From Pomphorhynchus laevis (taxonomy: Eukaryota > Acanthocephala > Palaeacanthocephala > Echinorhynchida > Pomphorhynchidae): a stretch of 64,000 nt of DNA. Each line of letters begins with the position of its first letter. Position 1 is the stretch's first letter. A program made the translations under genes and the position numbers. The notes beneath the pieces were generated by a model that saw only the letters and a program-made list of their open reading frames with translations, had not been told where the DNA came from and ran no database searches. The stretch is from NCBI GenBank assembly GCA_012934845.2, contig WNNJ02003776.1:310001-374000 (forward strand). Reading direction: 5' to 3'. Shown piece by piece: positions 46,897-58,206 of the stretch.

Positions 46897-47890
46897 ATGA
46901 GAGAAAATTCAAAAGCTATATTATCTAGTATTGATCTGTTGAAACGACCGTATTACGAGATAGCTAACCCCATAATTGAGAATCTCACGCGGAGAATGAA
47001 CCCCTTCCAGGCGCTTTATCTGTTGTTGGGGAGCAGTCTCGCGCAGCACTCCAGACAGAAAATGTCAGAAAGGTGTGTGCGAAGGCGCAATTTGATGTCC
47101 ACTATTGTGAAATGTCACAAGAACACGCATCTGACATCGAATTAATTATTAACAAATGTGCAAAATCGGCGAGAGAGGAAACTTCTCTGTATAAGTCCGA
47201 TGCAGACAAAAACTTATTCGAACAACACGACTCTTACGATAATTCTAGAATGGACACGCGGAAGCTGCACTGCTCAGCAGCGGATGGGGTTTCTGCTGCA
47301 TTTCATAACTAGCTCAATGAATACGGGATTGTGGTCCGCATAGTCCCCATCTATGGTAACTGCCTATTTCACGTCCTCTCTGACCGGATGACATGTAATT
47401 TTGATAATCACTCCGAGTATCGTGCTAATGTTTGCGACTACCTTGAGGTCAACAAGATGGGTTTGCACATTTCTTTACGAACTTTGACTAATCGATCGCT
47501 CAACTTCGCAAACCGTGGGTTTTTGCCGGAAATGAAGCAATGGTGACATTTGCTTTCCTCAAAGACGTTTCCATTGTCATTCACCAGGAAGGAATTATGT
47601 CATGGATTATTAAGAGCAGCACTATCAGCGAGGATTGTAGCCAAGATCCTTTACATGCCCTTCACATAACAGAGAGCCGTGCTCCTTCTTTGTTGGACGA
47701 CAAGAGCGCTGACGAAAACAGTTTTGAAGCGAATCGGCAAATCGAAAGTGAGGCGACGGAGCTTCACATTTCATATCACCGCAACGAGAACTACAATAGC
47801 CTGCGGAGGATGGACAGCGACTGCGACGGACCAGCTTCAGTCAACCTTCGCGATTTGCGGCCGCAGAGAAACACGACGCTGCCCCAATAG
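46897..47890 (+). pseudogene. OTU-type cysteine protease domain, OTUD3-like, degenerate
   Basis: 47331-47546 gives IVPIYGNCLFHVLSDRM, the OTU Cys box DGNCLF with D changed to Y but the Cys kept. 47540-47890 gives VTFAFLKDVSIVIHQEGIM and ELHISYHRNENYNSLRRMD, matching the OTUD3 pattern VIHQ...W.I and LHxxY..xEHYxSVRR, with the catalytic His replaced by Asn. The upstream stretch 46897-47300 may be its N-terminus but is not recognised. OTU domains occur in some retrotransposons and in Helitrons, and as host deubiquitinases; here it follows an RLE LINE by about 45 bp. Two or more frame breaks; catalysis unlikely. Confidence 0.65.
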
Positions 47891-48169
47891 AAGAAAAACC
47901 GCTAAACTCTTAACTTATATTTATCGTACTTATTAACATACTTTTATATTTTTTATTGTTATTGTTAACATTTATTGTCCGACTATTGTACTTTTATTAA
48001 TCGATCAGTTTAAATTTCTCACTAACTAATTACAATAAGTTTTAGATCACTTTTTGAATAAAAATATGTTTAAATAAATAAATATATGTCAAATGTTTTT
48101 GACCAAAAAAGTTTGACATATTAAAGTTTGACATGTTCTACCCACCTTAAGTTCCGGTTCAGCCTGTTC
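47891..48169. other. AT-rich spacer, nothing recognised
   Basis: AT-rich tail-like sequence with a repeated gtttgacatatt/gtttgacatgtt word near 48110-48135. Confidence 0.4.
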
Positions 48170-48702
48170 CAGAGTCTAAGAAGAGGGGAGCGTCGGCCGA
48201 CGTAGTCCCCCTTTTAAGATTGATAAGATGCTGAAGAATAAGCAGCGCAGATCTCGGGTGGAAAATGAAGATATTGCCTGTGGGGAAGTTCCCGCTCCGG
48301 ACTTTGCTAGTGGCAGAGGGTGTGACCCCTCTGTTCCTGGTGTTGTCTAGGGCGTGGTAATCCCGGTATAGCCGAACCAACACAATGTTGAGTAGCGGTG
48401 AGCCTTTTTTACTGAATATTCTTCAGTAGAATTCGGAAGAAGCTTCTGCCCTTAGGCTTCTCTCTGGCAGAGATGCAGATGTTATAGTCCTTCAGGAGAC
48501 CCGGTCTATTCGTCAACCCCAGGACACTACTCGATTTATCCCAAAGCACATTTATTCCCACTTTATTCCGTACATTACCCCTCCTCACTCATTTTCTTCT
48601 CAAGGACTCTTGACCTTAGTTAAATGCTTTCTAAGGTCTTCCCTCCTTTTAAACTACTCTTGTCTTGCCATTTCTTGTTTAGTAATTTCTCTCTGTAAGA
48701 AC
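48170..48702 (+). mobile_element. Jockey/I-like LINE, copy 3 (ORF1-ORF2 junction fragment)
   Basis: Parallels 32830-33330: intergenic hairpin at 48314-48333, ORF2 ATG at 48385, endonuclease start (LNILQ, then ASALRLLSGRDADVIVLQET in a broken frame). It stops at about 48702, where Gypsy sequence begins. Confidence 0.7.
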
Positions 48703-50197
48703 GGTAATCTCGCGAGCAGAGATGGGCAGCAATCGAGAAAGAGGCTTTAGCCATAGTGGAATCCCTTATTAAGTGGCGACATTTTCTTATCGGAAGGCAT
48801 TTTAAAATCATGACAGACCAAAGATCAGTTAGTTTTATATTCAATCAACTAAACGGAAGCAAGATAAAAAACGACAAAATACAACGTTGGAAAGCAGAAT
48901 TAGCCAATTACGATTTTAAAATATTCTACCGCCCGGGATCTTTGAATGGACCAGCAGATACCTTATCTAGAATATGTGCTACTTCCAATTTCGATAGAGG
49001 ATTACGAGAACTTCACGAATCATTATGTCACCCCGGTGTACGACGGTTAACTCATTATGTCAGATCACGGAATCTTCCATTCTCAGTAAATGATGTGAAA
49101 AACATTTGTGAACGTTGTGAAGCTTGTAAATTTTCTAAGCCTAGATTTTCAAACACCTGTACGGCTCATGTAATTAAAGCTACCCGCCCTTTTGAGCGAT
49201 TATGCATAGATTTCAAAGGACCATTACCGAGTAATTCAAGATCCCGTTTCCTCCTTGTTGTGATTGATGAGTATAGTAAGTTTCCTTTTGCCTACGCGTG
49301 CCCCGATATGTCTGCTAAAACTGTGTGTCATTGTTTGGACGAAATATTTGCTATTTTTGGTTGTCCAGAATATATTCATTCGGATAGAGGTACGTCGTTT
49401 CTGTCATCGGATGTCAGACAATTTCTCAGTGAGAGAGGAATCGCTAGCAGTTCCACAACACCGTACAACCCAAGAGGTAACGGGCAATGCGAACGATACA
49501 ATTCAACAATTTGGACAGCTATAACTACCACGTTACGAAGTGAACGAATGTCTATTCATCAGTGGCAAATAATATTACCAAGAGCACTCAATAGCATAAG
49601 GAGTCTTTTATGTACTTCAACCAACTACACACCTCACGAACGGATATTTTCTTACCCCATAAAGAGTAATGAAGGCAAAACGTTTCCAAAATGGATGACC
49701 GATGGTGCATCTGTACTTGTCCGGAATCATAGACGTGAATCGAAATATGAACCAATAGGTTGTCCAGCTAAACTTGTGACTGCTAACAACAAATACGCTA
49801 TCATCGAATATCCTAATCAACGACAAGGTGCGGTTTCTTTAAGGGACGTGGCTCCCGGTTTCGATATCGGACAACGGTTGTCAGGTGGAGATAGCTGCCA
49901 AAATCTAATGATAGAAGATCATGAATGTACGAACGATACATCACAACTTACAACTACTACTAAAGATGATATTGAAAGCAGCTATAACCCTGATACCAGC
50001 TACAGCGACGATAAAACTGTGAGTACGGACGACGATACTTTAAACGATACTTTCATAATATCTGACGAGAAAGGAAATGAAATTCAGCAGAGCAACGAGA
50101 CCCGTGCGAAATAAAGCTACTCCCGCGTATCTACGAGATTATGTTTGGCGGAGGAGAATGTCGTGAATTAACTAACTTGTGTTTTAATGTTATTTGT
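48703..50197 (+). mobile_element. Gypsy (Ty3-type) LTR retrotransposon fossil, RNase H and integrase part
   Basis: A 5'-truncated Gypsy copy whose surviving part covers the end of RNase H (about 48705-48970), the integrase with HHCC-type zinc region (49000-49150), catalytic core (49190-49560) and C-terminal region. A purine-rich tract near 50148-50157 may mark the start of its 3' LTR. Clearly a different family from the element beginning at 50198. Broken by truncation; the remaining part is well preserved. Confidence 0.75.
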
Positions 50198-50287
50198 TGA
50201 TATATGATTTTCTATTAACTAATCTGTATTGTGTTGTTTTAGATTGATTTTGATAAAGCTTATCTTGGAAAGCTCTCTTTTATTACA
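50198..50287 (+). repeat. 5' LTR (90 bp) of the Gypsy element
   Basis: Pairs with 53910-53999. It contains attgattttgataaa at 50243-50257, exactly complementary to 50289-50303 just past the LTR. Confidence 0.85.
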
Positions 50288-50288
50288 A

Positions 50289-50303
50289 TTTATCAAAATC
50301 AAT
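50289..50303 (+). promoter_or_regulatory. Putative self-complementary primer-binding site
   Basis: tttatcaaaatcaat begins one base after the 5' LTR and is the exact complement of 50243-50257 within it. No tRNA 3' end match was recognised. Tf1-type Gypsy elements prime reverse transcription with their own RNA 5' end in this way. Confidence 0.55.
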
Positions 50304-53300
50304 GGAGAAGTTCTTGAAGCCTCAAATATTTGCAAGCGATCCTGATAGCAGTTCTTCCTCTCAAGAATGGTCTCATTGGAAGTCAAAATTTCAATCGTTT
50401 ATTTCTTGTTTGGATAGCCCATCTGATGCGCAACAACTTTCTTTGTTGGTAAATCTGTTATCGACGCGATTATACTTGCCGATTTCAAAATGTACAACTT
50501 TTGTGGAGGCTGTCTTTATACTCGATGGTATACTGCTCCATCCAATCAACTCAGTTTTTGCTCGGTATAAACTTCACAGTTCAACACAAACCGACAATCA
50601 GACGTTGTCGCAGTATGTTCGTCAATTGGAGGCGCTTGCGGATGAATGCGATTTCAAAGATGTGGTTGCATTAGAGAATAGAAAACAGCATATTCTTGAT
50701 TCTTTCGTACAGGGCATCCGATCGTCGTACATTCGCCAGCGACTGTTGGAAAATAAAGCCAACTCGCTCGAAGAAATGTTGACACTTGCATACGCGTTAG
50801 AATCCGCACAAGTTCAATCCGATCAATTTCGCACAACTGAAAATCAAAGCGACATATCGCTAAATCATTCATCGTCGGCATCGATTAACAAAATCGAAAT
50901 TCGTCCTTCAAACACTAAAAAATCGGTATTACACACGAATCAACTTAATTGTTACTTTTGTGGTCGAGCTCGTCATTATCGCACTGCTTGTCCTGCTAAA
51001 AATGCTACTTGCTATCAATGTGGAAAAAAAGGACATTTTGCATCAGTGTGTAAGTCATCGAAAACTTCGCATATCACTGCGACCCTGGAATGCCTTTCGT
51101 CTCGCATCTCTCCACGTTTGTCAAATCAACTGATGAAATGCACTGAGACAGTAGAAATTCAATCTCAACAAATTGTGGCACTTATTGATACTGGTAGCAC
51201 GCACAATTTTATCGATTCTTCGACTGTACACTTATTAAATCTTTCAAAATTGAAGTGCAATGAACACGTAGTAATGGCTACGAAATCAACAACTAAGCAA
51301 ATCACCGAATATTGTATCGTAGATATGGTTTTTAATGGAATCTCATATAAAACTGTAAAGTTTTTCGCGATGGATAGATTATGTTTTCCGGTAATTATTG
51401 GTCTCGATTTTTTGTCAAAATTGAAATCTCTTACTTTAAATTTTAATGGACAGTCATCATCGGTGCAAATCAATCACATTCAGTCTGCCAAACTAGAAGC
51501 TCCTGACCTATTTCCTAATCTGCCTTCAAATGTAAAACCCATTGCATCAAAATCTAGACGTTATAATTATGATGATCTCGGTTTTATACGAAAGGAGATT
51601 CAAAATTTGCAAAACGATGGAATAATTGAGCAAAGCAGATCACCGTGGAGATCTCAAGTACTTGTCGTTCGTTCTCAGCTTCACAAGCCACGAATGGTTA
51701 TAGATTATTCCCGTACAATCAATTACTATACTCAATTAGACGCACACCCCTTACCGAACATTCAAGCGATTATAGACAGGGTATCGACTTTTAAAGTTTT
51801 TTCAAGACTTGATTTATCGTCTGCCTATCATCAAGTATCTATTCGAAAGCAAGATAGACCGTACACAGCCTTTGAAGCCAATGGACGTCTGTGGCAATTT
51901 TGTTGATTGCCCTTCGGTATTACTAATGCTGTTCCCTGTTTTCAACGACTGATGGATTCAGTTATCGAAGAAAAGAATTTGACGGGAACATATGCTTATC
52001 TAGATAACATTATAATTTGCGGTAATACTGTCGAAGAACATAACGAACGTCTAAATTGTTTCATGAAAATTGCCAATTCGCCAAATCTGACAATTTCAAA
52101 GCAAAAGTCTGAATACCAATTAGAAACGATTTGTTTTTTGGGCTACTTAATTTCGCAAGGCACTATCCGTCCTGACCCGAGCAGAGTTAAACCACTAATG
52201 GAGATGCAAAATCCACACGATCAGAAGTCGTTAAAAAGGATGTGTGGAATGTTCGCTCATTATGCAAAGTGGATCGAGAACTTTTCACTCAAAATTAAGC
52301 CTCTATTAAATGTTATTTTGTTTCCACTCAATGATGAAGTGACATGTGCGATAAAAAATCTTAAAAACGATATTGCATCTGCATCACTTGCAGCTATTGA
52401 CCCTTATAAAGAATTTGTCGTTGAGACCGATGCATCGAATTGTGCTATTGGTGCTATACTAAGTCAAGATTCTCGACCTGTTGCGTTTTTCTCCCGATCG
52501 CTTTCAAACTCACAACGAAAACAATCAGCTATAGAACTAGAGGCAATGGCAGTTGTCGAAAGCGTTCGATATTGGAGACATCATCTCACAAATCGTCCTT
52601 TTAAGTTAATAACAGATCAAAGATCTGTTAGCATGATGTTTGGAAATCATAAATGCAGCAAAATCAAAGCTGATAAATTTGCACGTTGGAAGATTGAATT
52701 GTCACCTTATCGCTTCGACATTATTTACAGACCCGGATCGCAGAATGAATGTGCGGACGCCCTGTCACGAGATAATGCAATTTTGTGCAATGCTAATGTC
52801 TCCCATTTGTATCAATTACATGATAAACTCTGCCATGCCGGTATAATCCGTTTGCACGATTACGTTAAAACGATGAATTTACCATATGGAATAGACGATA
52901 TTCGCGAGATGGTTGGAAAATGTAAAATATGCCGTCGTCTTAAACCTCGCTTTTATCAACCCGCAGCAATGGGACAGCTAGTCAAGGCCACTAGGCCATT
53001 TGAAAGGCTGAATATCGATTTCAAAGGTCCTATGTCTTCAAACAATGAAAACATTTATGCCTTGTGTATCATCGATGAATATTCAAGGTTCCCATTCGTA
53101 TTTCCCTGCAGAGATATGTCGTCTACCACTGTAATCAAGTGTCTGAAGTCGCTATTTTGCATGTTCGGTCCACCAGCTTACATACACAGCGATCGTGGAA
53201 AATCCTTTATGTCAAACGAACTACGAGAATTTTTGTTTTCACATGGTACTGCACAGAGTCATTCGAGTGCTTATCATCCACAGGGAAACGGACTTGTCGA

Positions 53301-53909
53301 ACGATACAATGGGATCATTTGGTCGTCTATAACAGCTTCGTTGGAATCCTGCAATTTGCCTATAGAAAATTGGCAGGATATGTTACCTCAAGCGCTCAAT
53401 GCAGTTCGTAGTTTACTCTCGACCAGTACCAATTTTACACCACATGAACGAATGTTTGGTTTTCAGCGTTGAATGATAAATATCAATGATTTGCCACTTT
53501 GGCTTATTCCAAATTCATCTGTTTGGATGAAGAATGATAGAGCTGGCAAATATGACAATAAAGTTGATGAAGCTATTGTGATAGCATCCAATCCTTATTA
53601 TAGTCGTGTCTCTAGAGATGATGGAAAGATCGTGACTGTTTCAAATAGTAAATTAGCACAAGGAGAAGGATCCATCGAAACAAACGAAAATAACCCTGAA
53701 GCTTCTATCAACGATTTTTATCGGGATACCAGCAATGTACATTCGCAAAATTCGATCGACACATGTTCTCAAAATGACGAGTGTACCGAGAATATAAATC
53801 GCTTAGACGACAATCATACAACTTGCAAACCGACGCGACAGAGACGACTACCTTCGTATTTACGCGACTACGAAGTTGAGCTACATTCAATAGAAAAAGG
53901 CGAGAAGAA

Positions 53910-53999
53910 TGATATATGATTTTCTATTAACTAATCTGTATTGTGTTGTTTTAGATTGATTTTGATAAAGCTTATCTTGGAAAGCTCTCTTTTATTACA
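53910..53999 (+). repeat. 3' LTR (90 bp) of the Gypsy element
   Basis: Reads the same as 50198-50287. It follows directly on a purine-rich tract, as expected for plus-strand priming. Confidence 0.85.
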
Positions 54000-55385
54000 C
54001 CGATGTAGTTGGTATCGGAAAATTCCCAATCCCAATCCTGATAGTCCCATCAGTAGTTGGTTGATGTGAGTCAGTGCGTAATCGAAATTCATTTCAAAAT
54101 GTTCATCTTCTAATTAGAATCGACATAAAATAGTGAAAGAGTTCCACCTTATCCTTCGCATACAATTATGATTGATTGTGAGTTCATAAATCTTCGCTCA
54201 TAAATCTTAACCAAGAAACAACGCTGTTTCTTCTGCGTGGTCAAGTTTTTACTGAACCAATCTCGGCACTGACTTTATTTTGTTTTGACTCAATGAGTTA
54301 GTTTGAAAGCGTAATTGATTTTCAGCGATATAATTCAAAATCCATTGAATAATAGAGTTTGTATAACACCTATCGTAAGCTGTTTATCAAATCTTTATCG
54401 AATTTGTTGTTTTTGAATCACTTTATATAGCATATTTTAGTCTCCATATTTGTATATTATATTCAAAAGCAGAATGCTAATAAATTCTTCGTATGATGTC
54501 ATTATAATCATTGGATGATAGATATACCATTACTATATTCATCTTCACGTTGTAAAATATTAAGTATACAATTTTTTGACATTTAAACCTTAAAAATTAG
54601 TGTTATTAAAATCGGTGAAAAATTATTTTACTTTATCACATGTAAATAAAATACTTCCATTTCGGGAGTGTGAAATGAAAATTATGCTTAATTCTAAAGA
54701 TCCGATTTAATTTCTAAATATAAGTGTCTATAAAAGCACCTCAAGATGTTATAAATTGTAACTCGTTGGACAAATGGATTTTTACAACGTTCGTTCATAA
54801 CTTGTAGGTTATGATTTAATGATAAAATATAAATATGGTTGATATATGGTATGGAAGATTTTTACAACACGTTCGTTCATTATCCGAGTTTAAATTTAAA
54901 CTCTTGCAAATTTTTAGGAATAATAAATAATATACTTTATGATTTAATGATAAAATATAAATATGGTTGATATATGGTATGACCTCTAATTCTTATTCTT
55001 CCCTGTTATTTATTAGAATAATGGTTATCTGATTCGTATGAAAAACAATCTTCAAGAAAAGAATATAACGTCTAAAAATCACAGATGGAAGGGAAAATGT
55101 TTGCTACACTTTCGTACATGAGCGCTTTTGCTTATAAACGAGCCATCTTGTATACTTAAACTTAATACACGGTACATATGTTGCACCGTAATACATTAGT
55201 TACAGTAACGTCTTTCAGGTTTCTTTAAGTAAAAAATCAACAAGTGAGCATAGTGGCTGAAATCCTTGTAATGATTGCAACAAATGAATATTGGCCAATT
55301 TCAATTTGTCGTGAACTGATTCATTATCCATTGTAGATTCGTTATCCATTGTCGTGAATATATTTCATATTATAATTTATTTTAC
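54000..55385. other. AT-rich stretch with no gene
   Basis: Includes a 44-bp direct repeat (54810-54853 and 54938-54981) and a Naiad terminal-repeat word (gacctctaattcttattct, 54981-55000). No ORF of note. Confidence 0.55.
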
Positions 55386-55446
55386 ATGATTATTTCTATT
55401 TTTTAGATTTGTTAAATAAAGCTCCCTGAGTTCAGTTACACAACAA

Positions 55447-55460
55447 TTTATTTAACAAAT
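55447..55460 (+). promoter_or_regulatory. Putative self-complementary primer-binding site, second Gypsy family
   Basis: tttatttaacaaat, one base after a CA that would end the LTR, is the exact complement of 55407-55420 (atttgttaaataaa). Position and spacing mirror the element at 50198, although the sequence differs. Confidence 0.5.
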
Positions 55461-57062
55461 TATTGATGTTGATATTCAATGACAAGTGACGGTCACCTAA
55501 AACCCCAAAGATTGAACTTTTCACATTAGGACGTAAACGCGCAGGACTACTATCGTCACTAGTTCGTTACGTTCAGCAAATATATTTCAAAATTGAAAAT
55601 CGAGGCAGACGATGACAAGTTTGATACGCTGTTCAATTTCGTATCTCCGTTGGTATTCAAACTTATCAGAACGAGTTCAACTTAAAACGAAGCAATTAAA
55701 ATGTTGTCTGAACGTTATGAAAAACAAACGAGTAACGTTTACATGCTTCATTTTCGAAGCTGTTTCAGCTGAACAGTACAAGGATGATGCTTGCATTAAT
55801 GTCGTCATAACTGGATTATCTTGGGATACTATACTTCAGCGACTTCTGAAGTTGAGGGAAATCGACCTAAATGTGGAATGTTCATTGATCTGATATTTGG
55901 AGGTAGCTGAATCACGCATGAAGACATATTCAGTAAATATTGCTGAAGGCTACGATACTCTCGCTACAGTGCCCGGCAACAATGATTCAAGCAAACAATC
56001 AATTTCGAGTTGAACATCTGCGAACAATGGAATAACTACCAACTCCACAAGCAAGGCTAGCTATTGTTATAAATACTCAGTGGTCTTGATTTTTCTGTGG
56101 AGGCGTCAGAAACATCAGAGAAAGTTATGTCCTGCAATTTAGGCAACTTGCAATAAGTGTGGCAAAATCGGTCACTACGCTACGGTTTGCAAATCTTCAA
56201 AACAGTCAATAAATTCTGGTATTTGCTCATCTATTTCATCCGTTTCATCAACAACTTTAGTGTCAACAACTACACACTCTGGCCTCATTTGTAATTGAAA
56301 ATTGTTTGCTCTATTGGACACCGGAAGCAGCTTGAACTTCATCAGTCGCAAGCTCAGGAACCCTCAAATAAGATACAAACCTCTAAACATGAAAATATCT
56401 ATGGTTACTGAAAGTAGATCTGCTATATCGTCTGGTGTCGTTGAGGTAAGCATACAATTCCAAGCTAAAAATTACCAAGGCGTAAAACTATTTTTTCGAC
56501 AATTTATCCCCAGATATAATACTAGGTGAAGTGTTCATGGAACTTCTAATAGAGATCACATTCTGTTTCAACGGCAGTGATTTGTGGTGGATTATTCGAA
56601 AGCAGTTAATAAATTCACAATGTTGGATGGATATCAATTCCCAAGTATTGAAAAAATCGTTTCCAAAGTGTTCGCTTACAAATACTTTTCCTCAATCGAA
56701 ATCGAATCTGCATACCACCAAATTTCATTACACCATGAAGAGAAGGAATTCACTATTTTCAAAGCCACTGGACGCTTATTCCAATTTTGTCGAATGTCAT
56801 TTGGTTTAACAAATAGCGTACCAGCGTATTAACATTCCAGCGTATTATGGACTTTCTAATAAAAGAAAATTGTCTTAATGATACATTCTCTTATCTGAAT
56901 GATATAACACTATGTGGAATTACAAAAGATGAATACGACAGAAACGTTGCAAAATTCATATAAGTTTACGAACGAGTGAGTCTGAAATTGAATGAAAGTA
57001 AATGTAAATTCGGGCAACGAAGTGGTCATCTCCTGGGTTATTTTGTCGAAAATAATTCTATA

Positions 57063-57775
57063 ATACCATAATCTTAATAATACAAATTTAATAATACAAA
57101 TTTATTTAACGTGGTAAATGCGTAAAAGCTGCACGCTTACAAGTCCACAAACTAAAAATGAAAAAGTCAAGCAGATAAATTGTTTAAATGTTATCGGATT
57201 TGGCGTTTGAAGCGAGGCAGGGAAGTTGATTGGCGTATATGAATGGACAGATGATTCCACGATAGAGGAGCAACCACTAGGAAAGAGCGGGGTCCAAAGG
57301 AGGTAGAGTAGTTTGAGACGTAAAAGAAGGGAATTACAGGAACGCAAGGAAAATAGATAGAAGCAAGATGATAGGATGTATGATCAAAACGACGAAGATG
57401 GAGGAGAATTCCGACGGCTGCGTTGACGATGCGTTGTAGGGAAGAAGAGTGGATTTAGGTGGGTTGGAAAATAGACTAAGACAATAATCAAGACTAGAAA
57501 AAGGGAGAGAAGATATGAGAGCTATACAAGAAGGGAAATCGATTAATCTACGAACTTGACGGAGGTTGCGGAGTATCAAGGTAGATAAGCGTACTTTATC
57601 TCTAACGAAAGGCTTAAGTGAAAGTCGGTTGTCGAAATGGAAGACTAGGAAAACGAAATTATCAACGATAGGAAGAATTGTAGAATTTAATGATTCGGAG
57701 GGAAGTTCTAAGCAGGGCCGTCGAGAAATGATCCACATAATAGTGGATTTATCAGGATTCAAAGAAATATAAAAA
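57063..57775 (-). mobile_element. L2/CR1-like LINE 3' end inserted in the Gypsy fossil
   Basis: Minus strand, 5' truncated: thumb and C-terminal coding (NPDKSTIMWIISRR, FHFDNRLSLKPFVRD, 57334-57762), then the 3' UTR with a taataatacaaattt-type tail repeated at 57075-57105. Gypsy RT sequence continues on both sides. Confidence 0.75.
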
Positions 57776-58206
57776 CCACTGTTTGAACTTCCGGGATTGA
57801 ATAATCCAGAGTCGTTGCAAATGACACTAGGTTTATTTTTAAACTGTCCAAACTGGATAAGTAATTTTTCTAAAAAAAATTAGAAAATTTAATTCATAAT
57901 CATTTCCTTTGAATAGCGAAGCAATACAGGCTTTCGTAAACTTATAGAGTAATGTGCTTTCTGCCATCTTGTTTCACATTGATGATATCAAAAGACTTGT
58001 CGTTGAAACGGATGTTTCGGCCAGTACGCTAGCTGCTTCTCTCAATAAGAAAGGGCGTCCGGTAGCTTTCTTTTCTCGTACGCTTACGATCCCTAAACAA
58101 AAGTATTCATCGATAAAAAAAAGCCCACGTCAATAGTCGTTGAGAAAGTGGATATACTATCTGATATGCAGAGATTTTACAATTGTATCCGATCGAAAAT
58201 TAGTTT

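Larger units (their letters stand above)
50198..53999 (+). mobile_element. Gypsy (Ty3-type) LTR retrotransposon, nearly whole, with 90-bp LTRs
   Basis: LTRs at 50198-50287 and 53910-53999 look identical over 90 bp and have TG..CA ends, so the insertion is recent. Parts in order: gag with two CCHC knuckles (50302-51060), protease with a DTGS motif (about 51150-51450), RT (51500-52200), RNase H (52380-52760), integrase (52800-53470) and a C-terminal tail to 53910. A purine-rich tract precedes the 3' LTR. Fossil status: about two breaks. No matching target duplication is visible, so the ends may have been rearranged. Confidence 0.85.

Noticed and set aside
50198-50287. This LTR as the 3' LTR of the Gypsy fragment upstream
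   Set aside because: No purine-rich tract precedes it directly, while one stands before the matching LTR at 53910; it serves the downstream element.
48703-53999. One long Gypsy element from 48703 to 53999
   Set aside because: Two diverged integrases are present, and a TG..CA LTR at 50198 begins a separate element; they are two families side by side.
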